Source of the DNA: Hypsibius dujardini
Lineage: Eukaryota > Tardigrada > Eutardigrada > Parachela > Hypsibiidae
Length of the DNA stretch: 34,890 nucleotides
Assembly (NCBI GenBank): GCA_001579985.1
Contig: LRSR01009521.1
Coordinates: 1-34,890 of the forward strand
Direction: 5' to 3'
This document shows, in pieces, positions 11,466 through 21,800 of the stretch (the stretch's first letter is position 1; the number at the start of each line of letters is the position of its first letter). The position numbers and the translations under genes are program-made. The notes below the pieces were generated by a model. That model made no database searches, was not told where the DNA came from, and worked only from the letters and a program-made list of their open reading frames with translations.

Positions 11466-11857
11466 GTGAGCACTTACTGTATGAGCACTTTACACCTAGT
11501 AATGTTCTCACAGAACAAGACTTCCATCCACTTACGGCACGTTCTCATCTCAACGGAAGTACAATAGCGACAGCAAAAACGTGCGTTTTTAATTCGGGAT
11601 TCCGGCATGGAATTCTAAAAATTTCATTCAAAAAGAGTCTGCCACGAAATCACTGTACCAAGGTATCGCATAACGAGTGCCGATTTGACTGACCCATTAA
11701 TTATATAACAGAAACCTATCAGCGTTAATAATGCAGCAGGAGAAAGTGTTATGGGAGAAAAATGGGAAGAAGCACCACGTGATATATAAGACCAACAATC
11801 AAAACGTAAAACATATTCCAAGCATCGGTCGTCACTCAAAGAACTGACATGGATATT
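11466..11857. other. Spacer, includes catalase A 3' flank
   Basis: Contains the downstream region of the minus-strand catalase A. The open frame at 11405-11692 overlaps the MITE arm and shows no family resemblance. I see no canonical AATAAA on the minus strand close to the stop. Confidence 0.4.
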
Positions 11858-12535
11858 CTAAGCCGGGATGGAATCGATCCGTTCACGGTCGAAAAAGCGA
11901 TGTTGTTTGATGTTTTTTATGAACTGCCCGGCAAAGTCGTTCGTCACGACGTCGTTCTCGCTGACCAGAACGCCGGACGGCAAGGTATCGCCCTTTGTAA
12001 TCAGTCGGCTTGCCGCCAGGTAATTGGCTCCCTCACCCACAGCAGCAATCGGTTTGCAGTGGATGTAGGTCTCCAATCCATAATGCACCGCCGCACCGCA
12101 GTTCTGCAAGTTGATGCTGCCTTCCTTTCCACCGGGAATGAAAACAGCGTCAAATAGGATGGATGGATTGGCGGGAATGGTTCCGTCAATTTCAATCTGG
12201 CTTCCGGTGGAGACTTTCAATTGGCCCATGTGAGACGCAATCACTTTGACACAGCATCCGGCAGCCTCAAGTGCCTGTTAGTAATTAAAAACGTTACATT
12301 ACTCGATTTACTAAGATTCACTGCCACTACTACCAGCAGTGGCATGTGAACGTCCGTTGCTATATTTAAATAATGTCTGTCTGTCTATCTGTCTGTGTCT
12401 ATCTCTGTCTGTCTATGTCTGTCTATATCTGTCTGTCTATATCTCTCTATATCTGTCTGTCTGTCTGTCTATCTCTGTCTGTCTATATCTGTCTGTCTTT
12501 CTGTGTCTATCTCTGTCTGTCTATATCTGTCTGTA

Positions 12536-12578
<43 letters not shown>

Positions 12579-15500
12579 ATCTGTCTGTCTGCCTGTCTGC
12601 GTCTATCTCTGTCTGTCTATATCTGTCTGTCTGTCTGTCTGACTAGATTGGATGTGTAGCTGAGTAACTGAGTGACTAACAGATGGTCTGTCTCAGTACC
12701 TTCTTCATGTCGCTAATGGCCTTGCCATCGGATCCGTCCGCCGCCAGAATCGCCACTTTCCGCGTCGCCACAGAGTCCTTCTTGGTGTTCATCTGACTCA
12801 ACGCCGGCGACGGTGTTACCTTCTTCGGAAATCCCGGCTGCGGCCCTTCCGTCGGCAGCAGTCCCAAATTGTGCGCCACCCGCTGCGTCAAGACATTGTC
12901 CACATTCTGCAGCTGATTGATCATGCGCTGACGAATGACCTCTTGCACCTTGCTCAACTCAAACGTGAAGGCCTTCACAATGTGGTCCTGCTCCACGGGG
13001 GACATGCTAAGCCAGAAGAGCGTGGCTTGCGAGAAATGGTCGTCGAAGGTGGCGCTGCGCTCGCGGATCTTGTTGGCATCAATGCGTTCGGCGTAGCTGA
13101 CGTAGCCGCGTTTCGCGATGGATTGTTTCGGAAGTCCCTTGCTGATAGAGTTGATGTCGTAGTTGGTCTTGCCGACGTTGATGGCCTGGCGATGGAGACC
13201 ATCGCGCTGGTTGTTGATGCGGAACGGGCAAATCGGCTGGTTGATGGGAATCTCGTGAAAGTTCGGGCCGCCGAGACGAAGCAGTTGGGTGTCGAGGTAA
13301 GAGAAGAGACGGCCTTGCATAAGAGCGTCGTTCGTGAAATCGATACCGGGCACGATGTTGGAAACGCAGAAGGCGACCTGCTCGGTCTCCGCGAAGTAGT
13401 TGTCCGGGTTCCTGATAGTTCAGGCACAGACAGTCAGATAATTTATATGCAGTCAAGGACACAAATGGGAAAAATGGATAGACAGACAGACAGACAGACA
13501 GGCAGGCAGACAGACATTCCTGTAGACAACCAGACATTCAAGAAGGCACCGTACCGGTTCAAAACCATTTTGCCAACAATCTTAACCGGCACCAGTTCCT
13601 CAGGAATCAACTTTGTTGGATCGAGCAAATCAAAGTCGAACTTCATCTCATCGGACTCCTCCACAATTTGCAAACCCAACTCCCACTCTGGGAAGGCGCC
13701 GGCTTCGATTTGCTCCCACAAGTCCTGACGATTGATATCGCTATTCTTGCCCGCCAGCTTCTGTGTCTCGTCCCATACCAGCGAGTGGACACCAAGCTTC
13801 GGCTTCCAGTGGAACTTGACGAAACGGCTCTTACCATCCTCGTTGACCAGACGGAAAGTGTGCACGCCGAAGCCCTCCATATTGGCGTAAGATCGCGGGA
13901 TTGCTCGATCCGACATGAGCCACATGATCTGTGGAAAAGCAGACATCTGTGACGTGAGCAAGACAAACAGACAGGCAAATAGACATAACTCCAGACAGAC
14001 AGGCAGGCAGACGGACAGACATATAGACAGACACAAACAGACAGCCAGATAGCCAGACACAGAAAAACAGCCAGCTATTCAGTTATCCCGAAAGAGTCAG
14101 ACATCAGCCGGTAGCCAACACAAAGAAGACAAATAGGCAAACAGGCATCATTGCGCACTATTGCAAACTTCTAATCGTACCATATGTGTGGTCTCTGTCT
14201 GCTGGGTGACGAAGTCCCACAAGGTGTCATGAGCCGACGACGCCTGAGGGATTTCATTGTGCGGCTCGGGCTGAAAGCGAAATTAACAATGACACAATCG
14301 CAAATCCCATTACGGAAACAACCCCCACCACCGTAAAGCATTTCCGTTTACACTACCGTATCGGGTTATCGGACAGTTCACCTTGCATCTGACCAACCAG
14401 GCACACTGCCAATGTCTCAGCCACGCGCATTCTGATAATTTCGGTCAAGGTTATTTCGATAATTTTGATGAGATCATTCGGACAAGGTGACAATGTCTGG
14501 CTGTGCCGGTTTGTTTTGTATGCCCCAGTGCCTGGAACAGCGCTGTAGTGCTCTTAACCAAAATCCCAACCGTAAACGTGAATTCGATAACCATCAAACT
14601 CCCGAAACTAACCTCGACTGAGTCGGCAAAGCCGGTCTATCCTTGTCCATGACAATGTCTGGATGTTTTAAGCTGCTGGAAGCCTCTCGAAAATACTAGT
14701 CCATGTATTGTGACCAAGACTGGATAGCTTGTTCGTCTATTCACGTATCCATTATTGCCTGTCTGACTATGTCTATCTATATGTCTGTCTATGTCCATGT
14801 GTCTGTGTCTATCTGGCCGACAATGTCCATGTGTCTGTGTCTATCTGTCTAACTATGTCTATGACTACTATGTCTATGTCTGAATGTCCTTGCAAATGCT
14901 TGCCTCTCTGATACGACCACATCTATCTGCCTGCGACTATGTCTGGATGCCTGGGATGTCGTGTCTGCGACAATGTGTCTGAATGTCGGTGCCTCTAGAG
15001 TCCGCATTCCAACCTTACCTTGACGGAGTGGACGAAATCGGGGAACTTGATGGCGTCCTGAATGAAGAAGACCGGCATGTTGTTGCCGACCAGATCGAAG
15101 TTGCCCTCCTCCGTGTAGAACTTGGTGGCGAACCCGCGGACATCCCGCACCGTGTCGGCTGATCCGCGGCTCCCTCCGACCGTGGAGAAGCGTACAAAGA
15201 CCGGGGTGATCTTGCTGGGGTCTTGCAGGAACTTGGCTCGGGTCAAGGGGGCGAGGCTCTCGTAGACCTGGAAGTAACCGTGGGCCGCGGCGCCGCGAGC
15301 GTGGACGACACGTTCGGGGATGCGTTCGTGGTCGAAGTGGGTGATCTTCTCGCGGAGGATGAAGTCCTCTAACAGGGTTGGTCCACTAAAAAAACCAGAC
15401 AAATCCGTCAACTGAAGTCATTGAGAAGCCCATCCTATCACTGCAGGAACACTTATTCCAGTAATTATTATATGCGCCTGAACCATCGGTCCAGCAGCCG

Positions 15501-16874
15501 AGACATGGCCAGCTGACCGCGTGGTTCTCAATACGGAGGTTGCGCTCGTCGTGAAATTGGAACGAAAACGTAAACGAAAACGAAAACGTTTGTAGAAACG
15601 AAGAATTGTTCGTAAATACGACGTTTGATACGAAACGAACCGCGTCGTTTCGTTTGGAACGACGTTTACCCGCGATAACTAGGACTGGGGCAACGCAGCG
15701 GGACTGCCTGTTGAAAATTAGCATCATGCCAGTAATCTCGCCCCCGCCGAACTTTTGGCCCGGATGCAGTGTCTGAGCCGTTTTTCTTGATTGTTGCCTA
15801 ATTCATAATCCTGCATGTGTGGTGGTACTCGACTTTTTTCGTCATCCTTTTTGTTTGGTGTTTTGTTATTTATCTTTTCCGAATTATATCAACAAACACC
15901 AATCTAAATTTTGAAAATTGTTTGATCTTCCTTTTGAATTTATCAGAAGTGAGAATCCATGAGCTAGTAAGGAATCTCTGTGTCTTCGCGTGGCGGAGAT
16001 GGTGAAAATCGGACAGTTTTGCTGAATTGATTGTCATAGCCTTGATCGCGTACATTGTATAAATTTGACAATTATGGCAAAATGAGTGTTCTTCAACTTC
16101 TCTCGTCCGCTTTGCCGCATTTTAGACAAGAAAATTCATTATTATCCATACTAATGGTGTATTAATCGTTCTTTGTTTTGTTTACTAGAATCAGATCTAG
16201 AATCAGATTTTATTCCATTATCAGCTGTTGTCGTTGAAAGCTTCGTAAACGTTGCTTTGTTTGTTTACGTTTAGGTTTCATTGCGCAACGTGAACTAAGT
16301 TACGATGATAGAAACGTTGATTGCAACGACGTTTCTTCTTTCGTTTCGTATAGGTTTCTTTTTTTACAGCAAGCGCAACCTCCCTAATAAGATACATAAG
16401 TCACGTCACGAACTTACATCTACTTATTATACGGCAGAAAATTAAATTAAATTAAATTCTGTTTTGCCAAAAAATACCTTTGGTTTAATTAAATGAAGGA
16501 CGTATTTTCTCAAACAGTCAGATATCATTTGACATAAAAAATCTATAACAAAACCAACCGTAAAATACACAAATCAATCAATACAATCAAACAATCAATC
16601 AATACAATCAATACAATCAATGCAATCAATCAATACAATCAATCAATACAATCAATAAGAGGAAACAATCAAACGCCCAAGCATTCTAATAAAAATAAGA
16701 ATTTGGATAACCAACTAACCGAGGTCCGGCCCGGAGTGAGTTCTGGTTGTCGACGATCTTGAGGCCCTGATTGGTGGTCAGCTCATCGTCCTCCTGCACG
16801 TGCACGCGAAACGGCTCCAGCGCCTTCACTTTGGCGTTGTAGGCGTTAGTTTTCCCACCGAAGAGCGACATCAT
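11858..16874 (-). CDS. Catalase A: large-subunit (clade II) catalase, no signal peptide
   Basis: Decomposes H2O2 to water and oxygen with a heme. Exons, in transcript order: 16874-16720, 15385-15019, 14270-14181, 13928-13555, 13411-12700, 12274-11858. They join into 704 codons plus TAG with consistent phases (2,0,0,2,0). The catalase active-site signature [15 protein letters not shown] gives distal His80; [12 protein letters not shown] gives the catalytic Asn (about 153); [10 protein letters not shown] gives the proximal heme ligand Tyr367. Residues from about 552 (KVAILAADG) to the end form the glutaminase/DJ-1-like C-terminal domain (DAVFIPGG) that marks the KatE/HPII class. The start is ATG at 16874, with an in-frame TAA just upstream; the N-terminus (MMSLFGGK) has no signal peptide or obvious targeting motif, so cytosol is the likely site. 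Its paralog lies 2 kb upstream in tandem. Introns hold (TCTG)n arrays and a TIR element. An unseen 5' exon providing a leader cannot be excluded. Confidence 0.93.
12373..12648. repeat. (TCTG/TCTA)n array in catalase A intron 5
   Basis: About 275 bp of tetranucleotide repeat with a higher-order pattern of tatatctgtctg blocks. It is translatable in three frames as Cys/Leu/Ser/Val-rich peptides; these are artefacts. Confidence 0.95.
13470..13530. repeat. (CAGA)n tract in catalase A intron 4
   Basis: Short cagacagacagac tract with caggcagg interruptions, inside the 143-bp intron between exons 4 and 5 of catalase A. Confidence 0.85.
13960..14060. repeat. Degenerate (CAGA)n tract in catalase A intron 3
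   Basis: Interrupted cagacagg/cagacaga units within the intron 13929-14180. Confidence 0.8.
14725..14995. repeat. Degenerate (TCTG)n tract in catalase A intron 2
   Basis: Irregular tgtctatgtctg units with interspersed unique bases, ending just before exon 2 of catalase A (minus strand). Confidence 0.75.
15535..16383. mobile_element. Candidate non-autonomous TIR element in catalase A intron 1
   Basis: Both ends carry ggaggttgcgct in inverted orientation (15535-15546 and 16372-16383). Just inside both ends are CGTTT/AAACG-rich subterminal arrays (15555-15670 and 16240-16360), again inverted relative to each other. The AT-rich centre has no convincing transposase. It accounts for most of intron 1 of catalase A. 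Confidence 0.55.
16567..16664. repeat. (AATC)n / AATACAATC minisatellite, catalase A intron 1
   Basis: Runs of aatcaatcaatacaatc units. It ends 56 bp before catalase A exon 1. Short aatcaatca motifs recur near several element boundaries in the window. Confidence 0.9.
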
Positions 16875-17092
16875 TCCCTTTTCTTAGCGACTGACGAGGC
16901 GAGGAAATGCGACGAAGATATGTTTTACAGCAACTCTGCAAAGAAGAAAAGATACAGGGGATTTTGAAGTGCGTTGCAAGAAATGCAGTGGCCCCTGGTG
17001 GAAGGACGGTAGGAAAAACCCCAGTGGCGCCCTGATAACAAATCAAGCAATCAAACGACCGCCCATAGTGTTAAACGGCGCGTGAACAAGTG

Positions 17093-17205
17093 GTCGTCTC
17101 TCTGCGTGTCTCGCTGTTGTCTGTCTCGCTGTTGTCTGTCTCGCTGTCGCGTGTCTCGCTGTTGTCTGTCACTGTGAGCTGTCTCGCTGTGAGCTGAAGG
17201 GATTA
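17093..17205. repeat. tgtctcgctgt tandem repeat upstream of catalase A
   Basis: Units of about 15-16 bp built on tgtctcgctgttg, seven or so copies with variation. It lies about 220-330 bp upstream of the catalase A start codon, so it could sit in its promoter or 5' UTR; no function is shown. Confidence 0.8.
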
Positions 17206-18107
17206 GGGTTTCTTTCGAAACTTACAGCCTAGTGTAGAGCACGCAAATCAGTTCTTCGGAAATGGGGAAAAATGGAGAAAAGGAAAGTACGAGCTTTGGT
17301 TAATCGATTGCAGAATGAAGTGAAGTGAATAAATGAACTCAAATTCTGTTACAGTAGTGAAGGTATCCGTGGATCAGCTCTGCTGTGAAGAAGAAGCGGA
17401 AAAGTCCGGCGGCAATTTTCCACTACGCGTTTGCATTTTTGAATGGGGATTTCCCACCCAGATTGGCGATTGGTCGGATCCGAGGGCTGGGCATGTGTCG
17501 GTGGGCGGGGCGGTCGGGTGTCGGCGCGCCACCACGCTGTGGCGCCACCGTCGCACGCAAATATTGATCTGATACGATAATTTTTCGCCTTTTTCCCCGT
17601 TAAATGTTTTTATCGCGCATTCTTTTACGCGCGTGAAAACGTGAGTAAAGTGAATGCCTGACTGGACTGCATGAAGTTGCTCATAGAAGTAAGGGCGTAA
17701 AAATTGGTCGTGCTGCTTGTTAACGCCCGGCACCAAATGGGACACGATTTGAGTGCCAAAAATATTGTTTATTTTCACGCTTTCGTTCAATTAAGAAGAA
17801 TAAAAACATTTGGCGATTTGTGACAATTTTGTTTTAAGCTGATCTCTGCTCACAGTTGAGTCAGAAACAACATCGTCGATGGGTCTGCTTTGGGTGCGTG
17901 CTTCGAGTGCGAAACGCTGTTTAAGCGAATAAAACAATCAATCAATCGATGACTTTCATTAAGGGAGTTTTATTCATTTTTTTGACAAAAATTAGGACAC
18001 TTTATTTAACCACTAGCCACTCGCCAGTCAGCATTCCGACATCGATAATAATTTTTATAGACGGTCAATAAATGAGCAACTTGAAGGAATGCAAAAATTC
18101 TTACTGT
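17206..18107. other. Intergenic upstream of catalase A
   Basis: Open frames on both strands over 17330-17790 overlap each other and resemble no family I know. A GC-rich block at about 17460-17565 contains a small hairpin around tggcgcgcc/ggcgcca-like sequence. It probably includes the catalase A promoter; no TATA box identified. Confidence 0.4.
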
Positions 18108-18416
18108 ATGAGTATGAGGCAAAGTGTGTATTTCGGCTCACTCTCCACTTGGTCGAATCGGCTCACTCAGTGATTTCTCTCTGATGCCAGGTGCTTGATT
18201 GTTTGATTTCTCTCTAACGGCAGGTGCTTGATTGTTTGATTTCTCTATAATGGCAGGTGCTTGATTGTTTGATTTCCAAAAGTGCTGTAGTATACTAAGA
18301 TAGAGTACAGCAAATCAAACAATCAAGCAGCCGCCATCAGAGAAAAATCAATGAGTGGACCGATTTATCGACCAAGTGGAGGGTGAGCCGTAATAAACAC
18401 TTTGCCTCATGCTTTT
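18108..18416. mobile_element. MITE, copy 2, with expanded internal repeat
   Basis: Outer arms match the element at 11217-11465: gaggcaaagtgtgtatttcg at the left with its complement-like aaacactttgcctc at the right, then ggctcactctccac and its complement. Internally the caggtgcttgattgtttgat unit is repeated (see 18172-18270). It is about 310 bp and non-coding. Confidence 0.75.
18172..18270. repeat. 33-bp tandem triplication inside the MITE arm
   Basis: gatttctct begins at 18172, 18205, 18238 and (partial) 18271, an exact 33-bp period. Copy 1 of the element has only one unit here. Confidence 0.9.
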
Positions 18417-18833
18417 AGAATTTTCCCAGCTCACTGTCTGTGGAGATCTTTTTGAGTGATAAAACACCGTGAAAAACAATTATAGCGATTAAACCATATC
18501 GAAAAGATTGTTGGTGCTAATTGACTAATCTATCTTTAGCACAAGAATGTCTCATTCTGGTGTCTCGGTTATTATTTTCACTCCTTTTATTACAATCCCG
18601 TTTCCACAGATATTATACGTGTGCACCATAGTGAATCGTAACAGCCTAGCGACTGTGAAGAGTAGACCGACCCAAAACGCGCGGCTCTGGACCTCTCCTG
18701 ACAAGTATAAGCATCATCATTATTGTCAACAAGGAACCATACATTGAATTGAACTGCATTGAATTGAACTGCATTGAAATTGTGTATTGAAAAAGGATGC
18801 GCTTTGGTATATACGCGCTAATTAGGAATTCAG
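18417..18833. other. Spacer, includes catalase B 3' flank
   Basis: Contains a direct repeat of attgaattgaactgc at about 18745-18775. The short open frame at 18547-18747 shows no family resemblance. No other feature supported. Confidence 0.4.
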
Positions 18834-21800
18834 TTAAGCTGGAATCTTGGCGGTCCGTTCGCGGTTGAAGAAGCGATGCTGTGCGACGGCCTGGACAAAG
18901 GTCTGCTTGAACTCGTCCGTCACGGTGTCGGCGGTGAAGAGGCCCTCCGGCAGGGCCGCTGTCCGCGACTTGGAGATGAGTCCGATGTGGGAGAGGAATT
19001 GGACGCCTTCGGCGGCTGCGGCGATCGGCTTGAAGTGGATGTACGCTTCCAGGGCGTAGTGCACGGCGTCGCCGTTCTCCTGCAGTCGCTTCACGCCGTC
19101 CGCGCCGCCCGGGATGAAGACCGCGTCGAAGAGGATGGACGGATTGGCGACGAGGATGCCGTCGACCTCGACGGGCTGGCCGGCGGACACGCGGAGCGTG
19201 CCCATGCGGGGAGCGATGACTTTGGCGGAGCCGCCGGCGGCTTGGATGGCGGCCTTGAGGTCGGCAATCTGCAAGAGGGATAGGATGTGATATCTAATGC
19301 TGGAATAGGGTGGATGTCTAACTGCCGTGTGACATCGTTTTGTCTGACTCTTTCTGGATGGCAGTGTGTGTTTGTGAGAGAGAAGATTGCTTAAACAAGC
19401 AGGGGTTAAGTGAGACGGTCGCAGACAGACACATGGTCACAGACAGGTGGCTAAGTGAGACGGTCGCAGACAGACACATGCTCACAGGCAGGTGGTTAAG
19501 TGAGACGGTCGCAGACAGACACATGCTCACAGACAGGTAGTCACAGACAGTCAGTATGTGTCTGTCGGAGGATGTCTGTGACTATATGTCTGTAATCTTT
19601 TGCTTGTCTTTGACTGTCACCACGCACATGTCTGTCTGCTTGGATGTTCATGTACATTACCTATCAATGTCTGTCTGCCTGGATGTTTATGTACACTACC
19701 TTCAATGCCTGCGCCTGGAGCTGCTGTTTTGTCTGTCAGTCATGTCTGTACAGACACTTGTATGCATACGTACTGTAGTACATACAGTAGCAACGGGAAT
19801 CCCATTCCTTCAACTTACCGCTTGACCGTCAATACCATCCGCAGCCAAGATCGCCACCTGCCGGCTGACAATGGAATCCTTCTTCGTGTTCATCTGGCTC
19901 AAGGATGGTGAGACGGTAATCTGCGGCGGCGGTCCCGTTGGTGCAGCCGGCCGCGGTCCCAATTGCAGTCCGAGGTTATCCGCTACCTGTTGGGCCAAGG
20001 TTCCATCGACCCGCTGCAACTGCTGCAGCATCCGCTGACGGAAGATCAATGCGACTTTGCTCAGTTCGAAGCTGAACGCCGACACGATGTGCGACTTCTC
20101 CACGGGAGACATGCTGTTCCAGAAGAGTGTCGCCTGTTAGAAATAAGTTGTCTAAATAAAGTATTCCCATTTAAATAAATTTGCGATTATAATTAGGATA
20201 TTAAACAAATCTTATATAAAATTAAAGGACGTTTTTCCGCCATTTAAATATATGTAAAATAGTACCTGGGAGAAGTGGTCGGAGAAAGAGGAACTCCTGC
20301 CGCGGATCTTATTCGCACTAATGTGCTCAGTGTAGCTGGTGAAGCCGCCCTGGGCGGGCGTCGCCTGTCTGGGGAGACCCTTGTTGATGGTGTTGATGTC
20401 GTAGTTGGTCTTGCCGACGTTGACGGTCTGTCGGTGGATGCCGTCGCGCTGGTTGTTGGTCTTGAACGGGCAGATGGGTCGATTGATCGGCAGCTCGTGG
20501 AAGTTGGGGCCGCCGAGACGGAGCAGCTGGGTGTCGAGGTAGGAGAAGAGACGGCCCTGCATGAGGGGATCGTTGGAGAAGTCGATGCCAGGCACAATGT
20601 TGGACACGAGGAAGGCCACCTGCTCGGTCTCCGCGAAGTAGTTGTCGGGATTCCTGAAAGTGTGGAAAAACACACTTGTTTTGAATTAAGCTAGGCAGGC
20701 AGGCAGACAGGCAGGCAGGCAGGCAGGCAGGCAGCCTGAGAGATGAACCGAGACACCCGACTTTTGCAAAGTTGATCAAGAAATCAAACACAGATATTGA
20801 GACCAATAATACAAATCTATCTGTATTTAAGGTAAATAAGTAATCACAGACATATAAGGGACGGAGTGGCTTCCAGACAGTCAAGCACGTTAGGCTAACA
20901 GACAGACATTCAGACAAGGGGGTCACAAAACGACCATGCGACGCATACTGACAAAAAAACAGATGGAAACAAGAAACACCATTCAGATGACCCGGCCGGC
21001 AAGGTAGGCAGACATTCAGGCAGACAAGCGCTCTGTAATATTTGTACACAGACAGTAGTTACGACCAATACATACGAGGTAGACAGGCACTCCTGCTTGT
21101 CAAACGACAAGTAGCGATATTGAGGTTCAGACAAGTAGCGGGCAAATAGACATTCAAACCATTGTGTCTGAGGTAAACAGAATGACACAAGGAAACAGAC
21201 ACTCAAATCAGCGGTCAAAGCGACTCGCAGGCAAGTTGGCTTAAACCAAAAATAAAATTCAGACAAGCTGCTAAAAACGAAACAGTGAGCATCACTCCCT
21301 TAAACATCACTCCCGAAAACTGTTTTGTACCTGTTGAGCACCATACGGCCGACAATCTGTACCGGCACCAGCTCCTCCGGAATCAACTTGGTCGGGTCCA
21401 GAATATCGAATCCATACTTGAGCTCATCCCCTTCCTCGACGATCTGGAGTCCGAGCTCCCACTCCAGGTAGTTGCCGGCCTCGATGGACTCCCACATCTG
21501 CTGGCGATGGAAGTCGCTGTTCTTCCCGGCCAGCTTCTGGTTCTCATCCCACACCAGCGAGTGAACTCCGAGCTTGGGCTTCCAGTGGAACTTGACGAAG
21601 CGCGAGCGGCCCTGCGCGTTGATCAGCCGGAAGGTGTGGATGCCGAAGCCCTCCATGGTGGAGTAGGAGCGCGGGATGGCGCGATCGGACATGAGCCACA
21701 TCATCATGTGGGTCGTCTCGGTCTGTTGTGTGACAAAGTCGTAGAGGTTGTCGTGGGCGGACGAGGCTTGCGGCATCTCGTTGTGCGGTTCCGGCTGAAA

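Noticed and set aside
12339-12659. Cys/Leu/Ser/Val-rich open frames in TCTG arrays (also at 23530-24227, 27440-27844, 30010-30643, 31434-32007)
   Set aside because: They are translations of tetranucleotide repeats, open in several frames at once and lying in introns or intergenic DNA.
12871-13728. 285-codon plus-strand open frame
   Set aside because: It is antisense to catalase A exons 4 and 5 and crosses the intron. The sense strand has unmistakable catalase motifs, and the plus-strand frame is a by-product of codon bias.
17374-17790. 138-codon minus-strand open frame upstream of catalase A
   Set aside because: It overlaps plus-strand frames of similar size, has no domain or signal features, and no splice partners were found.
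18172-18280. CRISPR-like array
   Set aside because: The repeats are contiguous 33-bp tandem units inside a MITE arm, without unique spacers; the setting is eukaryotic.
19340-19540. Open frame with an in-frame 15-residue repeat
   Set aside because: It comes from a 45-bp minisatellite inside a catalase B intron; the period merely happens to be divisible by three.
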